From assembly GCA_017936005.1 (NCBI GenBank), contig JAGBGK010000058.1, forward strand, positions 1 to 64,000: a DNA stretch of 64,000 bases, written 5' to 3'. Positions 50,784-59,802 of this stretch are shown piece by piece. The position numbers and the translations under genes were made by a program. The notes under the pieces are model-generated. The model was not told the DNA's origin. It saw only the letters and a program-made list of their open reading frames with translations, and did no database searches. Each line of letters begins with the position of its first letter. Positions within the stretch are counted from its first letter, which is position 1. The stretch comes from Tidjanibacter sp. GTDB taxonomy: Bacteria; Bacteroidota; Bacteroidia; Bacteroidales; Rikenellaceae.

Positions 50784-51947
50784 ATGATTGAAATCACCAA
50801 CAAGAGAGACTGCTGCGGATGTGAGGCCTGCAAACAGGTGTGCCCCAAGGGGTGCATTGAGTTGGTGGCCGACGTGGAGGGGTTTGCTTATCCACGGATA
50901 GATAAAACCGCCTGCGTCGATTGCGGACTATGTGAAAGGGTGTGCCCTATGATTAATACCTGCAATCCCGTAGCTCCGTTGGTAACCTATGCTGCCAAAA
51001 ATAAAAACGAAGCAACTCGCCACAACAGCTCCTCGGGAGGTGTGTTCACTCTGCTGGCCGAAAATGTTATAGCCCAAGGAGGAGTGGTGTTTGGTGCAAA
51101 GTTCAACGAAGAGTGGAGGGTGGTACACTCCTACGCAGAGTGCGTGGAGGAACTCTCTCAATTCAGAGGCAGTAAGTATGTACAAAGTTCCATTGGCGAC
51201 AGCTACGCAAGGGTAGAAGAGTTCTTGAAAGAGGGGCGAAAGGTACTATTCTCCGGAACACCCTGTCAGGTGGCCGGACTGAAACACTTTTTGCGAAAGG
51301 ATTATGACAATCTGCTTACCATTGAGATTGTGTGCCACGGAGTTCCAAGCCCTAAGGTGTGGGCCGACTATCTCGCAGAGGTGAGCCAAATGGACGGCAC
51401 AAGAGAGAATATAACGGCCGTGTCGTTTAGGGACAAGACCAACGGATGGAAGAGGTATGATGTGCGAGTTGATTTCGCCTCACACAGCCGAGCAACGATC
51501 CATACCGACGACCCCTTTATGAAGGGATTTTTGAAAAACCTCACTCTGCGTCCGTCGTGCTACCATTGCGTTGCACGAGAGGGTAGAAGCGGAGCCGACA
51601 TCGCACTTGCCGACTATTGGGGCGTGTGGAACATACACGAAGGCATTGATGACGACGGGGGTGTGGGACTTGTTGTGGTCAACACCAACAAGGGTGCCGA
51701 GTGGTATGAAGGAGTACGAGCCGAAGTGGATGATAGGGTGTCGGACTACACAAAGGCAGTGGCCTATAACCCGTGTATGATTAGGAGCGTGGAAGAACCC
51801 AAAGATAGGGCAGCTTTCTGGTATCTCTATGGTGGCCACAAGATGGCTGCTGTGGGAATGATGGAGAGGAGAATAAAACCCATTGTTGTCTATGCCTACC
51901 GATGCAAAGAGTGGGTGGGCAGACAACTGACAACGAAGAATAGATAG
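50784..51947 (+). CDS. Fe-S protein of the coenzyme F420 hydrogenase/dehydrogenase beta-subunit family
   Basis: 387 residues. Two 4Fe-4S cluster motifs open the protein: CCGCEACKQVCPKGC and CVDCGLCERVCPM. The F420-type domain follows (NSSSGGVFTLLAENVI, FSGTPCQVAGLKHFL, GADIALADYWGVW). Gut Bacteroides lack F420 as far as I know, so the cofactor is probably flavin; such proteins regularly sit beside polysaccharide pyruvyltransferases, as here (4 bases to the next gene). Role in surface-sugar redox chemistry is inferred. Confidence 0.85.
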   Translation: MIEITNKRDCCGCEACKQVCPKGCIELVADVEGFAYPRIDKTACVDCGLCERVCPMINTCNPVAPLVTYAAKNKNEATRHNSSSGGVFTLLAENVIAQGGVVFGAKFNEEWRVVHSYAECVEELSQFRGSKYVQSSIGDSYARVEEFLKEGRKVLFSGTPCQVAGLKHFLRKDYDNLLTIEIVCHGVPSPKVWADYLAEVSQMDGTRENITAVSFRDKTNGWKRYDVRVDFASHSRATIHTDDPFMKGFLKNLTLRPSCYHCVAREGRSGADIALADYWGVWNIHEGIDDDGGVGLVVVNTNKGAEWYEGVRAEVDDRVSDYTKAVAYNPCMIRSVEEPKDRAAFWYLYGGHKMAAVGMMERRIKPIVVYAYRCKEWVGRQLTTKNR

Positions 51948-51951
51948 GGAT

Positions 51952-53073
51952 ATGAAGGTTGGTATTTTGACATTTCATTGGGCTACAAACTACGGGGCTG
52001 TGTTGCAGTGCTATGCCTTGCAGCAAACCCTCACAAGGCTCGGGATGGATGTTGAGGTTATCAACTACAAACCTCGTAGGTATGACGATTCGCTGTACCG
52101 ATTTTTCAAACAACACAAATATAAAAACCTCACCGAATACAGCACTCTCCGCAAAAAAGAGAGAGCGATAGGAGTGTTTAGGCGTAAGAATCTGAACCTT
52201 ACACGTAGGGTGCACACCTGTGCCGAGATAGGCAAACTCGCCAAGAGGTATGACCTGATAGTTTCTGGAAGTGATCAGGTGATGAACCCATCGTTTTTGA
52301 TGTGGGGCGAGAGTAGCAAAAGGCGAAGCCCGAGCTATTTTTTGGGATTTCCGTATGAGGGTAGAAGAGTGGCCTATGCTGTGAGCTTCGGATGTGTGGA
52401 GTACCCACAAGAGGCACGTGAGCTGGCGATACATTATATGGGCGCATTTGATGCCATAGGCGTGAGGGAAGATACGGGTGTGGCAATTGTAGAGTCGATG
52501 GGCCGCAGCGATGCTGTGGTGGTGCCCGACCCAACGATCCTGCTGCCGAGTGAGTACTACGACTCTCTGGCCACGGAGGGCGGTAGGAGAGGAGGTAGAG
52601 GTGTATATAGTGGCGATTATGCCTACTGCTTCTTCCTGCGTAATGAGGAGGAACGACGAGCGCAACTTGGAGCAGTGATGAGCGATAAAGGACTGCCGTT
52701 TGAGGAGTTGATGTGGAATAACGACGACGGCGACTACTCGATGCAGGGGTGGCTGTGTAAGATACGTAATGCGAAGTGCGTGCTGACCGACTCGTTCCAC
52801 TGTATGGTGATGTGCCTGAAACTGCATAAACCCTTTGTGGTAATCACGGAAGTGGAGGGTAACGAGGGTATGAACGATAGGTTTTATAGCCTATTGAGCC
52901 GCCTGGGCCTTTCGGAACGTGTGGTGTATAAGAATGATATGTCACCCGCATTGAACTCTTTGCCATCCATAGCAATAAGTTGGACGAGTGTGGATGCAAC
53001 GCTGATATCCTACGCCACAAAGGGTATCAACTTTCTGAAAGAACAAATGTGTGAGCTGGCTGATTTTGACTAG
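51952..53073 (+). CDS. Polysaccharide pyruvyl transferase family protein
   Basis: 373 residues, no signal peptide. GT-B-like pyruvyl transferase family: opens with MKVGILTFHWATNYGAVLQC (the NYGA motif), then VSGSDQVMNPSFL, and VLTDSFHCMVMCLKL near the C-terminus, the usual DSFHG-type region. Adds pyruvate ketals or related groups from PEP to sugars. Directly behind the Fe-S gene with which it forms a recurrent pair. Some members act on other substrates, so pyruvylation is likely but not proven. Confidence 0.85.
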   Translation: MKVGILTFHWATNYGAVLQCYALQQTLTRLGMDVEVINYKPRRYDDSLYRFFKQHKYKNLTEYSTLRKKERAIGVFRRKNLNLTRRVHTCAEIGKLAKRYDLIVSGSDQVMNPSFLMWGESSKRRSPSYFLGFPYEGRRVAYAVSFGCVEYPQEARELAIHYMGAFDAIGVREDTGVAIVESMGRSDAVVVPDPTILLPSEYYDSLATEGGRRGGRGVYSGDYAYCFFLRNEEERRAQLGAVMSDKGLPFEELMWNNDDGDYSMQGWLCKIRNAKCVLTDSFHCMVMCLKLHKPFVVITEVEGNEGMNDRFYSLLSRLGLSERVVYKNDMSPALNSLPSIAISWTSVDATLISYATKGINFLKEQMCELADFD

Positions 53074-53092
53074 ATAACAAAGAGATTGCAAT

Positions 53093-54232
53093 ATGGAATA
53101 CAAGTATCACATTTTTTCACCGTATCGTGTTTGTCCACTGGGTGCACACGTAGACCATCAACATGGCCTAGTTATGGGTTTTGCCTTTGATAAGGGTGTT
53201 GATTTTTGGTTTAATCCCACAGATGACGGCATTGTAAGACTCAAAAGTTTGACCTTTCCCGGTGATGTAGAGTTTCCTATTGATGATCTCGTTAGGGTTA
53301 AGCAGGGTAATTGGGGCGATTATGCAAGGGGAGCAAAGTATGCTCTATCCAAAAGGTTTAAGTTGCGCAGAGGTGTGGAAGGTGTAATCAAAGGTTCTTT
53401 GCCCATTGGAGGTTTGTCTTCAAGTGCAGCTGTACTTGTTGCCTATGTGATGGCATTTGCAAAAGCCAACGATATTGAGCTAACCAAAATGGAAACTATC
53501 CGTATAGCATCTGAAGCAGAGCGTGAGTATATCGGACTGAATAATGGAATCCTTGACCAGGCAAGCATTGTGTTGAGTGAGAAGGATTCACTTCTTTTTC
53601 TTGATACCGCAACAGAAGAGTATAGGGTTATTCCCAAAAATCCTGCAATGCCCGAGTTTCATCTCGGAATCTTCTTCTCTGGACTCACTCGTTCTTTGGT
53701 GTCTAGCGATTATAATCTGAGGGTTAGCGAGTGTAAGGCTGCTGCGTGGAATATGCTCGCATACAATAACCAACCTCTGAAAACTCTCGACAAGACCTTT
53801 CTCCGAGATGTCCCCCGCGAGGTGTTTGAAAAGACCAAGGAACGTATGCCTGCAAGGTTCGCACGACGTGCCGAACATTTCTACTCGGAGTATAAGCGTG
53901 TGAGAAAGGGAGTTACGGCTTGGGAGTCGGGCAATTTGGAACTCTTTGGAAAACTCTCATTCGAGTCGTGCGATAGCTCCATCCACAACTACGAGTGTGG
54001 CTCGCCCGAATTGATTGCCATCTACGATATTATGCGTGAGTTGGATGGCGTGTGGGGTGGCCGTTTTTCGGGAGCAGGCTTTAAGGGCGCCTGCATTGCC
54101 CTCGTGGACCCCACAAAGGAGGATAGCATACGAGAAAAACTCACCACCGAATACCTCCGTCGCTTCCCAGAGTATGAGGGTACCTTTGAGGTGCACTTCT
54201 GCAAAACCGACGACGGAGCGAGGTTTGTGTAA
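53093..54232 (+). CDS. GHMP-family sugar kinase (galactokinase-like)
   Basis: 379 residues, cytoplasmic. The signature region is SPYRVCPLGAHVDHQHG, similar to the galactokinase GEHTDYN-type motif; the ATP-binding motif is LPIGGLSSSAAVLVAY, and the C-terminal motif is GGRFSGAGFKGACIALV. Makes a sugar-1-phosphate, most simply a galactose- or galacturonate-type sugar. The first 700 bases look AT-richer than the last 430. It is followed 19 bases later by a nucleotidyltransferase, so together they would form a salvage route to an NDP-sugar. Confidence 0.85.
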   Translation: MEYKYHIFSPYRVCPLGAHVDHQHGLVMGFAFDKGVDFWFNPTDDGIVRLKSLTFPGDVEFPIDDLVRVKQGNWGDYARGAKYALSKRFKLRRGVEGVIKGSLPIGGLSSSAAVLVAYVMAFAKANDIELTKMETIRIASEAEREYIGLNNGILDQASIVLSEKDSLLFLDTATEEYRVIPKNPAMPEFHLGIFFSGLTRSLVSSDYNLRVSECKAAAWNMLAYNNQPLKTLDKTFLRDVPREVFEKTKERMPARFARRAEHFYSEYKRVRKGVTAWESGNLELFGKLSFESCDSSIHNYECGSPELIAIYDIMRELDGVWGGRFSGAGFKGACIALVDPTKEDSIREKLTTEYLRRFPEYEGTFEVHFCKTDDGARFV

Positions 54233-54251
54233 TTCGAAATTCAAAATTGTC

Positions 54252-54986
54252 TTGAAAAACATTGTAATTGCAGCTGGATATGCAACCCGTTTGGGTGAGC
54301 TGACCAAGAACTTCCCCAAGCCACTGCTGAAAATAGGCGAGAACACTATCCTCGGTAGGATGCTTGACGATATAGATACTATTGCCGATATTGATGAGCA
54401 TATCATTATCACCAACCACAAGTTTGCCCCTATCTTTGAGGAGTGGGCTGCTGAACAAAACTATTCCAAGCCGATAACTATTGTGGATGACGGCACCGAG
54501 ACTAATGACACCCGTTTGGGGGCGGTGTGCGATCTGCTGTTTGCAATGGAGAAACTTGCGATTGACGATGATATGTTGGTTGTGGCAGCCGATAACCTAC
54601 TGTTTTTCAGCTTTAAGGAGTTTGTGGATTTTGCGAAGGCAAAGGGTACAAGTTGCATTATGTGCCACCACCAACCATCGGTTGAGAAGTTACAGAGAAC
54701 GGGCGTGATTGAGGTGGATGACGAGTGGAGAGTATTGGGAATGGAGGAGAAACCGTTGGTGCCTAAGAGCGAGTGGGCGGTGCCTCCGTTCTATATTTAT
54801 TTGAAGAAAGACCTCGATTTGGTGCGAGGGTCGGTTGAGAATGGCTGTGGTAAGGATGCACCGGGTAACTTGGCGCACTATATGGTCGAACATACGACGA
54901 TGCACGCTTGGCATATGACCGCCGGCCGCTTCGACATCGGTAGCCTCGACACCTACCACGAGGCCTGCAAGAAATTCGGAAAATAA
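54252..54986 (+). CDS. Sugar-1-phosphate nucleotidyltransferase
   Basis: 244 residues from a TTG start at 54252 (read as MKNIVIAAGYATRLGELTKN). No ATG lies near this start, and any further upstream start would run into the kinase gene. The nucleotide-binding motif AAGYATRLGELTKNFPKPL is the diagnostic block of the family, followed by DDGTETNDTRLGAVCDL and VVAADNLLFF with the metal-binding Asp. Makes an NDP-sugar from the kinase product. The nucleotide and sugar are not determinable here. Confidence 0.85.
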   Translation: MKNIVIAAGYATRLGELTKNFPKPLLKIGENTILGRMLDDIDTIADIDEHIIITNHKFAPIFEEWAAEQNYSKPITIVDDGTETNDTRLGAVCDLLFAMEKLAIDDDMLVVAADNLLFFSFKEFVDFAKAKGTSCIMCHHQPSVEKLQRTGVIEVDDEWRVLGMEEKPLVPKSEWAVPPFYIYLKKDLDLVRGSVENGCGKDAPGNLAHYMVEHTTMHAWHMTAGRFDIGSLDTYHEACKKFGK

Positions 54987-55013
54987 AGAACGGGTAATGT
55001 AATAATAGAATGT

Positions 55014-56258
55014 ATGGCTAATAAATACGCAAAACAGTCAATAGTATTGTTCGCATCCTCTGCACTGAGTGTTTTACTTGGCATAGGTACTTCTGTACTA
55101 AATACCTCTTTTCTATCTCCATCAGATTACGGTGACTTTAGGTATGTGACAAATTTACTAAACTTCTTTGCAAGTCTTCTTCTTTTTGGCTATTTTGTGT
55201 CAGGTAGTAGATGTTTAGCTCTTTCGACAGATAAAGAACATAGTCGTAAGATTCGAGGTGTAATGGTGATTATGTTGGCCATTACCACCCTGGTAATGAT
55301 GCTATGTATGTTAGGTTGTTATGTGTTCCATAAAGGACATGTAAACTCTTCCGTGGCTCCATTATTTATTTTTGCGTTACCAATTTGTGGCGCACCACTA
55401 TTTCTTAATTATATAAACACTGTTTTCCAAGGAGATAATAGTATTTATAAATTGTCACTTGCCCGCTTACTTCCATCTGCCGTATATCTTATTGTAGCGT
55501 GGGTTCTGTTTTCCAATATCACAGCATCCTCATCAAAGGTGTTGTTGTTGCAGAATGGTGTAGCTGTGCTTGTTCTGCTTGTGCTTATTATATCATCTAA
55601 ACCATCATTTAGGAATATCAATGTAGCTTACGAAGAACTAAAGCGCGAGAATAAAGCTTATGGATTCAATGTATACATTGGTTCTATTGCAGGGGTTTCG
55701 TTGAGTTATTTAGCGGGTATTACACTTGGATTGTTTAGTGAGGATAACATAAATGTAGGTTATTATACATTGGCTTTGACAATTGCAACACCATTGTCTA
55801 TTCTTCCAACAGTTATTGGAACAACGTATTTTAAAAAGTTTGCTACGCAGGATTATATTGACAAGAAGGTATTGCAAGTTACATTGGGAATGTCTATAGG
55901 TTGTTTGGTTATTTATAATTTGTTGATTACTCCTATTGTAAACTTATTATACGATGAATCTTATGCTCAGGTTGCTGTATATGCACAATACTTAGCAATA
56001 GGAACAACCATTCACGGTTTGGGAGATATGTTTAATCGATTCCTTGGTTCTCACGGGAAGGGGAAGGAGCTACGAAATGGAGCATTTCTGTGTGGAATTA
56101 CTATGGTTGTCGGAAATACTTTATTAGTGTATATGTTTGATATCGGAGGTGCTGTAGGAACACGAATCCTTGCCTCATTGGCATATTGTGGAGCTATGGT
56201 TTATTATTATCGTAAATTTAGAAAAGAACTTATAAATGAAAGTGTTCATCCTAACTAA
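55014..56258 (+). CDS. wzx: Wzx-type repeat-unit flippase (MOP superfamily)
   Basis: 414 residues with about twelve hydrophobic segments (for example QSIVLFASSALSVLLGIGTS, FFASLLLFGYFVSGS, LPSAVYLIVAWVLFSNI). Moves the lipid-linked repeat unit across the inner membrane. LSPSDYGDFRYVTNLLNF near the N-terminus is typical of the polysaccharide transporter group. The coding sequence is strikingly AT-rich, as in the following genes. Its end overlaps the next gene by 23 bases. Confidence 0.88.
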   Translation: MANKYAKQSIVLFASSALSVLLGIGTSVLNTSFLSPSDYGDFRYVTNLLNFFASLLLFGYFVSGSRCLALSTDKEHSRKIRGVMVIMLAITTLVMMLCMLGCYVFHKGHVNSSVAPLFIFALPICGAPLFLNYINTVFQGDNSIYKLSLARLLPSAVYLIVAWVLFSNITASSSKVLLLQNGVAVLVLLVLIISSKPSFRNINVAYEELKRENKAYGFNVYIGSIAGVSLSYLAGITLGLFSEDNINVGYYTLALTIATPLSILPTVIGTTYFKKFATQDYIDKKVLQVTLGMSIGCLVIYNLLITPIVNLLYDESYAQVAVYAQYLAIGTTIHGLGDMFNRFLGSHGKGKELRNGAFLCGITMVVGNTLLVYMFDIGGAVGTRILASLAYCGAMVYYYRKFRKELINESVHPN

Positions 56259-57411
56259 AGAGCCGTTCCCTATTGGGATGGCCGCTACTAATCGCATAAC
56301 AAATTATGCGAGGGGATTAGTAGCTAATGGCGTTGATTGCGAGGTGATAGTATGTAATCGTACAGAACAATATGGCAAAGAAAGGAACTTTCAAGCATCG
56401 GGTGTTACAAGTAGTGGAGTACCTTTTAGATACATACCACCCACCACTCGGAGAAGCACATATTTCATAGGGAGGCGTATTCATGATTTTAAGGACGATT
56501 TTGCCGTTGCCAAGTGGATTAAACATAATGTAGCGATTGGCGATTGTATCTTATACTATAATATTCACATAGTACATATGCGCAGGATAATCCGAGTTTG
56601 CCATCAGAATAACATTAAGATTGTTCGTGAATTATGTGAATATCCATATGGGACTCGTAATGACTCCGCTAAGGCTAAAATCAAGAGGTGGTTATATGAG
56701 CGGTTTGTAATGCCTAAATTTGACGGTTTTATTGCAATTTCCGAGTCATTGCAAAAATATGCGGAAGAAAAAGGACGTGTAGATGCGAGTATCATCAAGG
56801 TCCCCATCTTGATAGATAAATCACAGTATGACGGGGTAGAACCCTATACCCAAGAGCGCCCTTATGTTTTCCATGCAGGTACTATGTATGAGCGTAAAGA
56901 TGCTATTGTGAGTACAATGAGAGCATTTGCGTTGGCTTGTAAACAACTTAACTACTCAATTGATTTTATTCTTATCGGTCCAGAATCTCCTCATAAGGAA
57001 GAGTTGAATGCCATCATAACTGAAAATCATCTGGAAAATAACGTTCACTTCTTGGGCTCGATGAAATATGCGGATGTGTTGAAATATCAGAAAGGTGCTT
57101 GGCTTACCATTCTCAATAAGCACGACAATGTACAAAATCGAAATGGTTTCTCCACAAAGTTAGGAGATGTATTATTAGCTGGTACACCAGTTATTACTAC
57201 AACCGTTGGCGAGGCTAATAATTGGCTCAAAGATGAAGAGAGTGCCTTGATTACCAAACCGCATAATATTGACGCAATTGCAGAACAGATTATAAAAGCG
57301 TATCAGAATCCCGAACTATTGAGTAGAATATCTCGAGGATGTAAACAAGTTGCTATCAGTAACTTCGATTTATACATTCAGGGAGAGCGCCTTAAGGAGT
57401 ACTTTGGATAA
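56236..57411 (+). CDS. GT4-type glycosyltransferase
   Basis: 391 residues. Opens MKVFILTKEPFPIGMAATNR; donor domain with FHAGTMYERKDAIVSTMRAF, FILIGPESPHKEE and the KLGDVLLAGTPVITT region. The start lies inside the last 23 bases of wzx (translational coupling). Acceptor and donor unknown. AT-rich like its neighbours. Confidence 0.85.
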   Translation: MKVFILTKEPFPIGMAATNRITNYARGLVANGVDCEVIVCNRTEQYGKERNFQASGVTSSGVPFRYIPPTTRRSTYFIGRRIHDFKDDFAVAKWIKHNVAIGDCILYYNIHIVHMRRIIRVCHQNNIKIVRELCEYPYGTRNDSAKAKIKRWLYERFVMPKFDGFIAISESLQKYAEEKGRVDASIIKVPILIDKSQYDGVEPYTQERPYVFHAGTMYERKDAIVSTMRAFALACKQLNYSIDFILIGPESPHKEELNAIITENHLENNVHFLGSMKYADVLKYQKGAWLTILNKHDNVQNRNGFSTKLGDVLLAGTPVITTTVGEANNWLKDEESALITKPHNIDAIAEQIIKAYQNPELLSRISRGCKQVAISNFDLYIQGERLKEYFG

Positions 57412-57438
57412 AGAATTGCATCAAATGCACCAAAAGAA

Positions 57439-58413
57439 ATGCAGTCAACATTCTCATTTAGCATACTAAGTAAATACCGAACCCAACTAATGGGTATAGC
57501 GGCATTGGGTATTTTGCTTTGCCATGCAAGCGGAAATGGTGTCCAACTTCCATCTGTTCTCAACTATATCTTTGGTTTGGGGAATTTTGGAGTGGATTTG
57601 TTTTTATTACTATCTGGCTTTAGTATGTACCACTCTTTGAGGTATTTTCCAAAATCAGAGAGTATTGTATGTTGGTACAATAAACGCTTTTTTCGATTAC
57701 TTGTTCCTTATCTAATTCTTTCTGTTCCATATTGGGCTTATATTTGCATATTAGAAAATGCCAGTATCACAGACTTTTTATATTACGTAAGTACAGCAGT
57801 TTATTGGATTGAGCATAGGGGAGCGTGGTTTATTGCTTTAATTATCCCACTATATTTACTATCGCCTATTTTTATGCGCATATGTACGAGTCAAAGGGGC
57901 GTATATTATGTGCTTGCATTAATAGCAATTATTTGTGTGCCGGAATTATTTATGACAGATCAATCATGTCACACATTACACAATATTTTGTTTGTATTGA
58001 AACGAGTGCCATTTTTCTTACTCGGGTTTATTGCAGGACGGTTTGAAGAAGAGAAGATTGAAATCAAGTCTTCGTGGGTGTTGTTATTGTGTGTTGGTTT
58101 TGCTGTGTGTTATAAAATGCTACAATTTTTTGGCATAACGATTTATTTGTTGCTACCTATTTTGGTGCTAGGGGTGTTATTGATGTGTATTCCACTCATT
58201 TCCAATATCAGTTTATTCAATAGACTATTTGTTTTTATGGGAGGAATTTCGTTAGAATCATACTTGACAAATATATATTTAGGTGATATCTTTAGGAGAG
58301 GTGAATTTGATTCCAAACTATTATGTTACTTATTCGTTGTCGCATTAGGAATACTACTCTCTGTTGTCACAAATAAGTTATCGACAAGAATAATTAAGAG
58401 TAAATATAATTAA
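57439..58413 (+). CDS. Membrane acyltransferase (acyltransferase family 3)
   Basis: 324 residues with about ten membrane segments. The N-terminal pattern MGIAALGILLCHASGNG, with the catalytic-type His in the first membrane region, and FGVDLFLLLSGFSMYHSLRY are typical of OafA/NodX-like acyltransferases. Likely O-acetylates (or otherwise acylates) the capsule sugar. The protein is short for the family (usually 340 to 380), but the N- and C-terminal segments look complete. Confidence 0.8.
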   Translation: MQSTFSFSILSKYRTQLMGIAALGILLCHASGNGVQLPSVLNYIFGLGNFGVDLFLLLSGFSMYHSLRYFPKSESIVCWYNKRFFRLLVPYLILSVPYWAYICILENASITDFLYYVSTAVYWIEHRGAWFIALIIPLYLLSPIFMRICTSQRGVYYVLALIAIICVPELFMTDQSCHTLHNILFVLKRVPFFLLGFIAGRFEEEKIEIKSSWVLLLCVGFAVCYKMLQFFGITIYLLLPILVLGVLLMCIPLISNISLFNRLFVFMGGISLESYLTNIYLGDIFRRGEFDSKLLCYLFVVALGILLSVVTNKLSTRIIKSKYN

Positions 58414-58417
58414 TTAT

Positions 58418-59785
58418 ATGAATACAACACTTGGATTGGTAACACTGTTAGTATTAATCCTTTTAGTCATACGTCAAATTAAAGTATGGAAGCTTAGGGT
58501 TTTTCTTTCTCCTGGATTTTATTTCGGATTATTATGGTCTCTAGGAGTTGTGGGCATTCTTATTTTTACTCATGCAGAACTCATTCCTTTGGATGTGCCC
58601 GAAAATATGAATGAACTGATGTCGTTCATTGGTTTTACTGGATTGGTTTTCCTTTTGTTGACAAAATGGGGGTATTCAAAGATTAACAAAGAGGCAATTT
58701 GTGTAAATTTTACTTCGTGGAAAGTATATAAAGTGCTTTCTATAATCTTGTTGTTTGCGGCCGTTGTGGAATTTTTTCGATTGGGAGGTAATCTTAATAT
58801 GGGTGCCGCGAGGGGAATGGTGCATGACATTCAGGCAAGCCGTCCTACTTGGATCAATTATGCAACCACAATAGTTCCTCCTATATCTATATGGGCAGGA
58901 TACAAGGCTATGAGTTTATTGGTAACGAAGAATAAAATTCCTATTGTTACAGCAATACTTCTGTTACTTCCCTTGATTGCAAACTTAATCTTTTCTATTT
59001 CAGAAGGCGGTCGAGTAGATTTTGTCTATTGTTTTGCTTATTATCTTGCAGGTGCAGCATTGTCTCTACCTATTAAGCGTTCCTTCAAAAACTTAAAAAA
59101 ACCAATTATCGTCATTGCTTGTGGGGCTGTTTTGTTGTCTGCATTTATATCAGGGGTCGCTTCTCAACGAGCAGAATATTCTAAGGGAACGTTGTCTGAT
59201 AAACAAATGTTTTTCGAACAGGAATACAAAGGTTTGTCGTTTTTGTATGGCCCTGTTGAATATATGACGGAATCATTTATTGGTTATCAATATAGGCGAG
59301 ATGATGCCGTGGATTTAAATCAGTTAGGGTATGGACGCTACACCTTAAACGGTTTTATCAATTGGACCGTGCCATTTGCGGGACAACTGGGTATAGAAGA
59401 TGTCTCTATTGCTAAATCATTGGGAATTTATTACAATAATCAAGAAACATATGATTTCAGGCGAGTGGCTTTTTTTGTTACTCATTCTTGCTATATCCCA
59501 ATTGTGAAAGATTTTGGTCCACGTGGAGCTTATCTCTTCATAGTGATTTTGGTCGCTATTGCACACTATTTATTTGTGTGGATACAAAGTAGGAAACATA
59601 TTCTTTTTTCGGTTTCATTTTTCTTCTTCTTATTATTCTGGGAGTTTTGGGTAAAGTCCAATTATTACGGAACATTGTCAAATTCTATTTTGGTTCCCTT
59701 GTATGGTTTTTTGATAATAGACATAATGAATTACGTCTTTACTCCTCGTAAGGGGACTCTTTCATCTCACAATAGGGGTAATTAA
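58418..59785 (+). CDS. wzy: Wzy-type O-antigen/capsule polymerase
   Basis: 455 residues, about eleven membrane segments, with a long periplasmic loop between them (VASQRAEYSKGTLSDKQMFF to the region around RYTLNGFINWTVPFAGQLG). This layout (many membrane helices, one large loop, no conserved sequence) fits Wzy, which joins repeat units. Sequence identity in this family is low, so the call rests on topology, position between flippase and glycosyltransferases, and a weak O-antigen-polymerase resemblance. Confidence 0.75.
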   Translation: MNTTLGLVTLLVLILLVIRQIKVWKLRVFLSPGFYFGLLWSLGVVGILIFTHAELIPLDVPENMNELMSFIGFTGLVFLLLTKWGYSKINKEAICVNFTSWKVYKVLSIILLFAAVVEFFRLGGNLNMGAARGMVHDIQASRPTWINYATTIVPPISIWAGYKAMSLLVTKNKIPIVTAILLLLPLIANLIFSISEGGRVDFVYCFAYYLAGAALSLPIKRSFKNLKKPIIVIACGAVLLSAFISGVASQRAEYSKGTLSDKQMFFEQEYKGLSFLYGPVEYMTESFIGYQYRRDDAVDLNQLGYGRYTLNGFINWTVPFAGQLGIEDVSIAKSLGIYYNNQETYDFRRVAFFVTHSCYIPIVKDFGPRGAYLFIVILVAIAHYLFVWIQSRKHILFSVSFFFFLLFWEFWVKSNYYGTLSNSILVPLYGFLIIDIMNYVFTPRKGTLSSHNRGN

Positions 59786-59802
59786 TAAAAACCAATAGTG
59801 GT

